In this document: positions 48,104 through 54,757 of the stretch, piece after piece | Numbering within the stretch: position 1 is the first letter of the stretch | Layout of the letters: the number at the start of each line of letters is the position of its first letter | Origin: Bradyrhizobium mercantei | Lineage (GTDB): Bacteria > Pseudomonadota > Alphaproteobacteria > Rhizobiales > Xanthobacteraceae | Assembly (NCBI RefSeq): GCF_001982635.1 | Contig: NZ_MKFI01000002.1 | Location: 371,964-435,963 of the forward strand | DNA length: 64,000 nt | Reading direction: 5' to 3' | Position numbers and translations under genes: made by a program | The notes under the pieces: model-generated | What the model saw: the letters and a program-made list of their open reading frames with translations, nothing else | The model's database searches: none | What the model was told of the DNA's origin: nothing

Positions 48104-48115
48104 TACGGTCGTTCG
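48104..48115. promoter_or_regulatory. Candidate operator, tetR side
   Basis: TACGGTCGTTCG, containing the perfect palindrome ACGGTCGT only in part (ACG-GT-CGT). It is 47 nt before the tetR start. Nine of 12 positions equal the other box, and the three differences are A/G or A/T changes that keep the WACGRTCRTWCG pattern. Confidence 0.45.
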
Positions 48116-48161
48116 CTTGTTTCCTCCGTATTCCGGCAAGCCAACACCCTCCGAGGCCCCG

Positions 48162-48815
48162 ATGGCACGCACGATCGGCTCACATGGCCCCACCACGCTG
48201 GAGGCGATCCGCAAGGCCGGCGTGCGCCTGATCTTCGAGCGCGGCTATGAAGCCATGAGCCTGCGCCAGCTCGCCGCCGAGGTCGGCATCCAGGCCGGCT
48301 CACTCTACAACCATATCTCAACCAAGCAGGACCTGCTGTTCGATCTGGTTCAGGACCATATCAACGATTTGCTGCGCGAGCTCGATCTGGCGCTGGCGGG
48401 CAAGGCCGATCCTGTCGAGAAGCTGCGCGCCTTCGTGGCCTTCCACGTCACCTATCACATGACCCGCAAGCGCGAGGTCTTCATCGCCAATTCCGAGCTG
48501 CGCAGCCTCGATGCCAAGAACTACGACGCCGTGGTGGCGCTGCGCGGCGCCTATGAGGCGCGGCTGGCGCAGATCCTGACCGACGGCGTGGCGGACGGCG
48601 TGTTCGAGGTCATCGACATCCAGGTCGCGACCTTCGCGATCCTGGCGCTGCTGACCGGGCTGTGCACCTGGTATCGCCCCGGCGGACGGCTGACCCGCGA
48701 CGCCATCATCGCGGCGCATGAGAAGCTGGTGCTGTCGGGCGTCGCGCCGCGGGCCGAGACCGGTCAGGCGAGCCACGGCAGCAGGACCCCGCGGACCGCG
48801 GTTGCGGGTTCGTGA
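48162..48815 (+). CDS. TetR family transcriptional regulator
   Basis: A 217-residue TetR regulator. HTH at about 15-60: TTLEAIRKAGVRLIFERGYE, MSLRQLAAEVGIQAGSLYNH, with ISTKQDLLFDLVQDHI. The C-terminal ligand domain is helical (LRAFVAFHVTYHMTRKREVF). The start gives a normal length; the frame is open to 48117. It is divergent from ivd and so the likely repressor of leucine/isovalerate catabolism, released by an acyl-CoA. Its stop overlaps the start of the Lrp-type gene. Confidence 0.88.
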   Translation: MARTIGSHGPTTLEAIRKAGVRLIFERGYEAMSLRQLAAEVGIQAGSLYNHISTKQDLLFDLVQDHINDLLRELDLALAGKADPVEKLRAFVAFHVTYHMTRKREVFIANSELRSLDAKNYDAVVALRGAYEARLAQILTDGVADGVFEVIDIQVATFAILALLTGLCTWYRPGGRLTRDAIIAAHEKLVLSGVAPRAETGQASHGSRTPRTAVAGS

Positions 48816-49312
48816 CTGTGACAGAGCGCCCACAATTCGATGACATCGATCTGCGGATCCTGGCCGAGTTGCAGCGCGACGGCCGGATCAGGATCAACGA
48901 GCTCGCCGAGCGCGTCGGCATCACCGCCCCGCCCTGCCTGCGCCGGGTCCGCGCGTTGCGCAGCCGCGGAGTGGTGCAGGCGGTCCGCGCCACGCTCGAC
49001 GAGCGCATGCTCGGCTACGAGGTGACCACGTTCGTGCTGATCCAGCTCGACAGCCAGAACCTGGTGGCGATCGAGGCGTTCGAGGCGGCGGTCGCGGCCG
49101 TGCCGCGCTTCCTGCAATGCTGGCGGATCTCGGGCGACGCCGATTTCATGCTGCGATGCGTTGCGCCCAGCGTCGACGACATGCGTCAGCAGCTGCTGCA
49201 ATTCGCCGGCCTGCCCAACGTGCGGAAGATCAGAAGCTTCCCGGTGCTCGGCGTCTCCAAGGACGCGCCACTGCCGATCCCGGGCGCCCTCGCCGCGAAC
49301 CCGGCCAGCTGA
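48812..49312 (+). CDS. Lrp/AsnC family transcriptional regulator
   Basis: A 166-residue regulator starting at a GTG whose last two bases are in the tetR stop (GTGA), so coupled to tetR. N-terminal HTH FDDIDLRILAELQRDGRIRI, NELAERVGITAPPCLRRVRA; C-terminal RAM/AsnC ligand domain (YEVTTFVLIQLDSQNLVAIE, CWRISGDADFMLRC). Lrp-type proteins sense amino acids, often leucine or its neighbours, which suits a leucine degradation cluster. A second GTG at 48818 could also serve. Confidence 0.88.
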   Translation: MTVTERPQFDDIDLRILAELQRDGRIRINELAERVGITAPPCLRRVRALRSRGVVQAVRATLDERMLGYEVTTFVLIQLDSQNLVAIEAFEAAVAAVPRFLQCWRISGDADFMLRCVAPSVDDMRQQLLQFAGLPNVRKIRSFPVLGVSKDAPLPIPGALAANPAS

Positions 49313-49351
49313 TCGCCGGCCCCGGCGAGGCCAGACTTAGTGCGTCCAACC

Positions 49352-49657
49352 TTAGTGCGTCCACGGCTCCCAGCGGCGGAACGCGAAATTGTCGGCATAG
49401 GCGATCTGCCGGTGCGCCGAATCCTTCGGCTCGATCACCTGGTAGGCGATGCCCTTGCGCTCGCAATAAGCGACCGCCTCTTCCTTGGTGTCGAAATGCA
49501 GCGTCAGCTGCTGCTTCATGTCGGTCGACGAGGTCCAGCCCATCAAGGGCTCCACGGTGCGCGGCTGCTCCGGCTCGAAGTCCAATTGCCACGCCTTGGT
49601 CTTGGCACGTCCCGATTGCATCGCGTTTTTGGCGGGCTTAAAAATGCGTGCGGTCAT
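49352..49657 (-). CDS. NDUFS4-like complex I accessory subunit
   Basis: A 101-residue protein of the 'ETC complex I subunit' (NDUFS4, 18-kDa) family: MTARIFKPAKNAMQSGRAKT, WQLDFEP, PLMGWTSSTDMKQQLTLHFD and ADNFAFRRWEPWTH. In alphaproteobacteria and mitochondria it binds the peripheral arm of NADH dehydrogenase. The frame is open to 49732, but family members begin at MTARIF. A 13-bp tandem duplicate of the 3' end (CTTAGTGCGTCCA at 49336 and 49351) sits directly after the stop. Confidence 0.9.
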   Translation of the reverse strand: MTARIFKPAKNAMQSGRAKTKAWQLDFEPEQPRTVEPLMGWTSSTDMKQQLTLHFDTKEEAVAYCERKGIAYQVIEPKDSAHRQIAYADNFAFRRWEPWTH

Positions 49658-49805
49658 GGATGGTCGGCCCCGTGGGATATGCGACATGGAAGCGATTTGA
49701 AGGAAACCGCCGGGATAGTATAGAGACACCATTCAACGAATGAATCGGTGATTCCTCGATCTCGGAGGTAACCTTCGCCGGACCGGTATAGTCATTCTAC
49801 CGCGC

Positions 49806-49870
49806 TGTGACAATCTGGCCCCGGGAGGCTTCCATATGGACTCCCCTCGGCCCGCGGCCAGATTGTCACA
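49806..49870. repeat. Long perfect inverted repeat before opgC
   Basis: TGTGACAATCTGGCC (49806-49820) and GGCCAGATTGTCACA (49856-49870) are perfect 15-bp arms. The 35-nt interior has a second nested dyad centred on TCCATATGGA. It lies 45 nt upstream of the opgC ATG. It could be a terminator for something upstream, a regulatory RNA hairpin or the remnant of a small element; no T-run follows the right arm. Confidence 0.85.
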
Positions 49871-49914
49871 CCACGGTCTTCTCGACAGCATCATCTCGAG
49901 GAAACGGCGCTCCC

Positions 49915-51078
49915 ATGGAAATCCACGCTCACCTGCCTGAAAAAGGACGTGACCTCCGGCTCGACCTGTTCCGCGGGATCGCCAACTGGTACATCTACCT
50001 GGACCACATCCCCGACAACGTCGTGAACTGGATCACGACGCGGAATTACGGCTTCAGCGACGCTGCGGACCTGTTCGTCTTCATCTCCGGCTACACCGCA
50101 TCCTTCGTCTATGCCCGCATGATGCTGGAGCGCGGCTTCATCGTCGGTGCGACAAGGCTGACCAAGCGGGTCTGGCAGCTCTACGTCGCCCACATCATCC
50201 TGTTCGTGATCTACATCGCTTCGATCAGCTACCTGGCGCTGCGCTTCGGCGATTCCGAGATCATCAACGAGTTCAACGTCGCCGGCCTCGTCGACAACGC
50301 CACCGAGACGCTGCGCCAGGGCCTGTTCCTGAAATTCAAGCCGGTCAATCTCGACGTGCTGCCGCTCTACATCGTGCTGATGGGCCTGTTCCCGCCGGTG
50401 CTGTGGTTCATGCTGCGGCAACCGAACTGGACCATGCTAGCCTCGATCGCGCTGTGGCTGGTGTCGCGCCACATGGGCTGGAACCTGCCGGCCTACCCGG
50501 CCGGCACCTGGTACTTCAATCCGTTCGCCTGGCAGGTGCTGTTCGTGTTCGGCTCGTGGTGCGCGATGGGCGGCGCGCGCCAGAACATGCACATCATCAA
50601 TTCGCGCTACACGCTGTGGTTCTGCATCGCCTACATGATCTTCGCGCTGATCATGACCATGGCCGGACGCTTCCCGGAATTCGGCGCCCAGTTCCCGGAC
50701 TGGCTGTATTCGGCGTTCAACCCGAACGACAAGACCAACCTCGCGCCCTACCGCTTCCTGCACTTCGTGGTGATCACGGTGCTCGTCATCCGCTTCATCC
50801 CGAAGGACTGGGCGGCGCTGGAGTGGAAGGTGTTCGATCCCCTGATCGTCTGCGGCCAGCAGTCGCTCGCGGTGTTCTGCGTCGGCGTGTTCCTGTCCTT
50901 TGTCGGACATTTCGAGCTCTCGATGAGCTCGGGCTCGCTGTTCGCGCAGATCTTCGTCAGCATCTCCGGCATCGCGATCATGACGATCGTGGCCTATTAC
51001 ATCTCGTGGTCGAAGCGGCAGGACAAGCCGGTCAAGCCGCCGGCGCCGAAGCCCGCGGCACCGGCGAAGGCGGCGTAA
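49915..51078 (+). CDS. OpgC domain protein (glucan succinyltransferase-like)
   Basis: A 387-residue inner-membrane protein with about 10 helices. LRLDLFRGIANWYIYLDHIP and FSDAADLFVFISGYTASFVY are the OpgC signature; a WNLPAYPAGTWYFNPFAWQV segment and a Pro/Ala/Lys-rich tail (PVKPPAPKPAAPAKAA) follow. OpgC succinylates osmoregulated periplasmic glucans in the family. The start at 49915 gives the family N-terminus; the frame is open to 49807 across the hairpin. No opgG/opgH nearby. Convergent with the carbamoyltransferase. Confidence 0.88.
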   Translation: MEIHAHLPEKGRDLRLDLFRGIANWYIYLDHIPDNVVNWITTRNYGFSDAADLFVFISGYTASFVYARMMLERGFIVGATRLTKRVWQLYVAHIILFVIYIASISYLALRFGDSEIINEFNVAGLVDNATETLRQGLFLKFKPVNLDVLPLYIVLMGLFPPVLWFMLRQPNWTMLASIALWLVSRHMGWNLPAYPAGTWYFNPFAWQVLFVFGSWCAMGGARQNMHIINSRYTLWFCIAYMIFALIMTMAGRFPEFGAQFPDWLYSAFNPNDKTNLAPYRFLHFVVITVLVIRFIPKDWAALEWKVFDPLIVCGQQSLAVFCVGVFLSFVGHFELSMSSGSLFAQIFVSISGIAIMTIVAYYISWSKRQDKPVKPPAPKPAAPAKAA

Positions 51079-51138
51079 GTTCCTTTACCCAAGCATGGCC
51101 TTCTCGGAAAACCGCTTCACACGTTTCCGGGCCATGCT

Positions 51139-52959
51139 TCAGCTGCCTCCCCGGCTGCCGTCCGCCGTGGTCGAGGAGACGATGGTGGCGACGTCGCCGA
51201 ACGTCGTCATCACGGGTGTCACGACCTTGTGCATGGCGGTCTTCGACACCAGCGTGTCGTGCATCACGAGGTGGTCGATCCCCGTCGTGAGGAAGCAGCT
51301 CACCGCGTCCTGCGGCGTCTCGATGATCGGCTCGCCCTTGACGTTGAACGAGGTGTTGATCAGGACCGGCACGCCGGTCAGCGCCTCGAACTCCTTGAGC
51401 AGGCGGTAGAGCATCGGGTTGGTCTCTTCCCGCACGCTCTGCACCCGCGCCGAGCCGTCGACATGCACGATCGCCGGGATCCTGTCGCGCCATTCGGGGC
51501 GCACCGGCTTTGCGATCAGCATGTAGGGCGAGTCCTCCTCGCCCTCGAAGATCTCCTTCATGCGCTCCGCCAGCACGATCGGCGCGAACGGACGGAACGC
51601 CTGGCGGTGCTTCACCCGGCTGTTGAGGATGTCCTTCATCTCGGCCTTGCGCGGATCGGCGATCAGGCTGCGGTTGCCGAGCGCACGCGGGCCGAATTCG
51701 GAACGGTCCTGAAACCAGCCGATCACCCGCTGGTCTGCGAGCAGTTTTGCGGTATCGCGGCAGACATTGTCGCTGCGTTTGGCATCGACCTGGATCCGGA
51801 CCAGGAAGCTTTGCAGCGCGGCCGCGACCTCGGCGCCGCTGTAGGGCCGGCCGACATAGGCGTGGTCCATCACGAACGAGCGGCGCTGCTTGAGGAGCTC
51901 GAGCCAGCCGTAATAGGCGCAGCCGATCGCGATGCCGTCGTCACCGGCGGCGGGCTGGATCCAGACATTCTCGAAACCGGCCTCGCGCGCGACGCGCCCG
52001 TTGGCCACGCAGTTCAGCGCGACGCCGCCGGCGATGCAGAGGTTCTTCGCACCGGTGGTCTCGCGCAGCCAGCGCGCCCGCGCCAGCAGCACATTCTCGG
52101 TGTCGTCCTGCACCCGCCAGGCGATGTCCTCCCAGTGCCGCATCGTCGGGCTCTTGTCCCAGCTGCCGCCGTCGAGCACGAAGGGCTGCTGGTTGTCGGC
52201 GCCCCAGAACGGCACGTTGAGCCTGCCGTCCTTCATCTCGAGGAGACTGCCGACCTGCTCGCGGCGGCCATAGGGTGCGAGCCCCATCAGCTCGCCGCAT
52301 TTGTTCCAGTCGCCGAACACGTAGGTCGAGACCCGGCTGTACAGCGCGCCCAAGCCCGGCATGTTGTAGAACTCGTCCGACAACAGCCCGCGCGCCGGCT
52401 CCATGAACACCTTCTTCAGGCATTCGAGCCTCGTATCGTCGAACCTGTAGTAGCTCTCGGACTCGCGGGCGAGCGGCGACGCGCCGTCCTGCGGATAGGA
52501 CTCCATCGCGTCGGCCTGATAGTTGCCGACGCCGTCGACGATCATCACGACGCCGTCCTTGAACGGCGACACCGCGAACGCGCTGTAGGCATGCGCGAGG
52601 TGATGCGAGATCGACACCACCTTGTCGGATTTGGAACGAAACAGCGGATGCTTGATGGCCTCGTTGCGCTCGGCAATCGGCAGGAAGCCCGGCATGTCCT
52701 GGTGGAGCATCCGCTCCTCCATCTCGGGCACCGGCAGGATGTAGCTGTTGCGCACCACGAGATCGACGTCGTCGAGCGTGATGCCTTCGGCCGACAGGCA
52801 GTAGTCGATGACTTCCTTGTAGAAGCCGGAGGCGTGCTTCTCGCGGGTGATGCGCTCCTTGGAGATCGCGTAGGCGATCGCACCGTCACGCAGCAGGCAG
52901 GCGCTCACGTCATGGTCGTAGACGTTGAGACCAAGGACGTAGGTGTGTTGTTTCGGCAT
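51139..52959 (-). CDS. NodU/CmcH family carbamoyltransferase
   Basis: A 606-residue O-carbamoyltransferase. N-terminal VLGLNVYDHDVSACLLRDGA (Kae1/ASKHA fold) and HHLAHAYSAFAVSPF (metal ligands) are followed by GVALNCVANGRVAREAGFEN and the C-terminal catalytic domain FGPRALGNRSLIADPR, PVLINTSFNVKGEPI. These enzymes transfer carbamoyl from carbamoyl phosphate via a carbamoyl-adenylate to a sugar or polyketide hydroxyl. NodU does this on Nod factors, but no nod gene or nod-box is here, so the substrate is unknown. The start at 52959 is an ATG; a GTG lies two codons upstream. Confidence 0.9.
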   Translation of the reverse strand: MPKQHTYVLGLNVYDHDVSACLLRDGAIAYAISKERITREKHASGFYKEVIDYCLSAEGITLDDVDLVVRNSYILPVPEMEERMLHQDMPGFLPIAERNEAIKHPLFRSKSDKVVSISHHLAHAYSAFAVSPFKDGVVMIVDGVGNYQADAMESYPQDGASPLARESESYYRFDDTRLECLKKVFMEPARGLLSDEFYNMPGLGALYSRVSTYVFGDWNKCGELMGLAPYGRREQVGSLLEMKDGRLNVPFWGADNQQPFVLDGGSWDKSPTMRHWEDIAWRVQDDTENVLLARARWLRETTGAKNLCIAGGVALNCVANGRVAREAGFENVWIQPAAGDDGIAIGCAYYGWLELLKQRRSFVMDHAYVGRPYSGAEVAAALQSFLVRIQVDAKRSDNVCRDTAKLLADQRVIGWFQDRSEFGPRALGNRSLIADPRKAEMKDILNSRVKHRQAFRPFAPIVLAERMKEIFEGEEDSPYMLIAKPVRPEWRDRIPAIVHVDGSARVQSVREETNPMLYRLLKEFEALTGVPVLINTSFNVKGEPIIETPQDAVSCFLTTGIDHLVMHDTLVSKTAMHKVVTPVMTTFGDVATIVSSTTADGSRGGS

Positions 52960-53167
52960 GGGCACTCTTCAGGAAGGATTCTGAAACGCTCAGAGAACAG
53001 GATCGTGTCGACTTCAAGTTCTCGATGGCATTTTCCGCGGCTCGCAAATCTCTGCTTCTGCGATGCACAAATCAAACCGGCGCAGTGCAAGATGAACAGA
53101 ATGAACGGCGGATGAACGACAAGATGAGCGCAGCAACCACATCATCCTTTGCAGGTAGGAACGTAAC

Positions 53168-53196
53168 TTGACCTTACCTGTTGGCCTCAATAGAGT
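53168..53196 (+). promoter_or_regulatory. Candidate promoter for the Gly/Arg-rich gene
   Basis: TTGACC (53168-53173) and TAGAGT (53191-53196) with a 17-nt spacer, about 130 nt before the ATG at 53326. By-eye sigma-70-type match; divergent from the carbamoyltransferase. Confidence 0.4.
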
Positions 53197-53325
53197 CGTT
53201 AAAGCTCGCAAGAACCTTAGTGAAAATATTGTCTTAGCATGCTCGAACCGGATGCCGGTCTCGCGCGTCTAAGCGAGACAGCCAGCATCAGTTCAGATGT
53301 TTGGAAGTGACTGGAGATCTTCAGA

Positions 53326-53592
53326 ATGACTAAACGCTACAATATCCTGACTCGTTGCCTTGCAGCAGTCGCTTTGTTGTTCGTCTATGTCGCAAGCACC
53401 TCTGCCATCCTGGTCGGCGCCACCACATCGTCCGCGCAGGCCTACTGGCGCGGCGGCGGACGTGGCTATGGCTATCGCGGCGGCTGGGGTCGCGGCCGCG
53501 GATGGGGCTATGGCCGCGGCTATGGCTACGGTGGTTACGTCGGTCCTCGTTGCTGGTGGACCCCGCGTGGTGTTCGCGTTTGCCGGTGGTAA
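53326..53592 (+). CDS. Small exported Gly/Arg/Tyr-rich protein
   Basis: An 88-residue protein with a signal peptide (LAAVALLFVYVASTSAILVG) cleaved near SSAQA. The mature 45 residues are mostly Gly, Arg, Tyr and Trp (WRGGGRGYGYRGGWGRGRGW), ending with a short Cys-containing tail GPRCWWTPRGVRVCRW. It is strongly basic. Two cysteines may pair. Function unknown; low-complexity secreted proteins of this kind are frequent in Bradyrhizobium. A strong terminator follows. Confidence 0.8.
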   Translation: MTKRYNILTRCLAAVALLFVYVASTSAILVGATTSSAQAYWRGGGRGYGYRGGWGRGRGWGYGRGYGYGGYVGPRCWWTPRGVRVCRW

Positions 53593-53643
53593 CAACCGCC
53601 GACACTCAAGCACATTACCGATACAAGCGATTTTGAAGACATA

Positions 53644-53682
53644 AATCAGGTGCGTTGGTCCCGGCGCACCTGATTTTCTTTT
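53644..53682 (+). terminator. Rho-independent terminator
   Basis: Perfect 11-bp stem AATCAGGTGCG / CGCACCTGATT, loop TTGGTCCCGG, followed by TTCTTTTGG. It ends the Gly/Arg-rich gene about 50 nt past its stop. Confidence 0.9.
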
Positions 53683-53711
53683 GGAGCGTGCCCGCTCGCG
53701 GCACGCAAGAA

Positions 53712-53739
53712 AGAGCCCCGGGAGACGCGCCGGGGCTCT
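53712..53739 (-). terminator. Terminator, minus strand
   Basis: Stem AGAGCCCCGG / CCGGGGCTCT with an 8-nt loop. On the minus strand TTTCTTGCG follows, so it probably ends the transcript from the cyclase gene, 165 nt after that stop. Confidence 0.75.
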
Positions 53740-53903
53740 AGTCACGGGAGAGAACGCTTCAGAAATCGGGACGCGGGGACGAGCCGCCAGCCCGATCACC
53801 CAATGCATCTACGACGTGCATCTGAGCAGATTCGGCTGCTTCAAGCTGTAGCCGTGCCGCAACAACCCACCGGAATGAACAGGCTGTCCACCGGTTCCCG
53901 CGC

Positions 53904-54680
53904 CTAGCCGTCAAGGATCGCAACCGCCCTCGTCCAGCCTGCCGACGCGCGCTCGATCTTCACCGGGAAGCACGACACCATGAAGCCGGCCGGCGGCAAA
54001 AGCTCCAGGTTGTGCAGCTTCTCGATGTGGCAGTAGCCGATGTGCCGCCCGGCCTTGTGGCCTTCCCAGATCAGGCTGGCGTCTTTCGTCTCGGCGTATC
54101 GCTTCGCCGTGAAGACGAACGGCGCGTCCCAGCTCCAGCCGTCGATGCCGGTCAGCCGCACGCCGCGCTCGAGCAGATACATCGTTGCCTCGTAGCCCAT
54201 GCCGCAGCCCGAATTGACGTAATCGGCCTGGCCGTATTTCGCGCCGGCGCTGGTGTTGACGACGACGATCTCGAGCGGCGACAGCGTATGGCCGATCCGC
54301 TTCAGCTCGGCTTCGACGTCGCCTGCGGTCGCGACGTAGCCGTCGGGCAGATGCCTGAAGTCGAGCTTCACGCCCGGCTGGAAGCACCACTCCAGCGGCA
54401 CCTCGTCGATGGTCCAGGACCGCTCGCCGCGGTTCATGGTCGGATGGAAATGCCAGGGCGCATCGAGATGCGTGCCGTTGTGGGTGGAGAGCGAGACCTG
54501 CTCGACCGCCCAGCCCTGCCCGTCCGGCAGATCGGCGGCCTTCAGCCCATCGAAGAACTGCAGCATGCGCGGCAGCCCCTGCTGATGGTCGATATACTGG
54601 ATGGTCGGATGATTGCCCGGCGGATCGGCCGGGACGTCGTTCTGCAGGGGGACGGAGATATCGATCAGTCTGCGCGCCAT
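53904..54680 (-). CDS. Cyclase family / kynurenine formamidase-like hydrolase
   Basis: A 258-residue protein with the metal motif HNGTHLDAPWHFHP, the HxGTHxDxPxH signature of the cyclase/KynB superfamily (zinc-dependent amide or ester hydrolases). TGIDGWSWDAPF and PAGFMVSCFPVKIE are C-terminal motifs. The true substrate cannot be told: kynurenine formamidase, isatin hydrolase and unknown relatives share the motif. No tryptophan catabolism genes are near. The start at 54680 follows GAGGAGGCACC. Confidence 0.85.
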   Translation of the reverse strand: MARRLIDISVPLQNDVPADPPGNHPTIQYIDHQQGLPRMLQFFDGLKAADLPDGQGWAVEQVSLSTHNGTHLDAPWHFHPTMNRGERSWTIDEVPLEWCFQPGVKLDFRHLPDGYVATAGDVEAELKRIGHTLSPLEIVVVNTSAGAKYGQADYVNSGCGMGYEATMYLLERGVRLTGIDGWSWDAPFVFTAKRYAETKDASLIWEGHKAGRHIGYCHIEKLHNLELLPPAGFMVSCFPVKIERASAGWTRAVAILDG

Positions 54681-54757
54681 GGTGCCTCCTCGCGGAATTG
54701 TTCTTGTCAGGCAGAGCTTGCGATGCCGGCGCCGAACGCTCGGCAGGATGTTCTTCC

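Noticed and set aside
51139-52959. Carbamoyltransferase as nodU of a nodulation island
   Set aside because: No nod, nol or noe gene, nod-box or symbiosis-type low-GC region is near; the family is broad, so only the family name is used.
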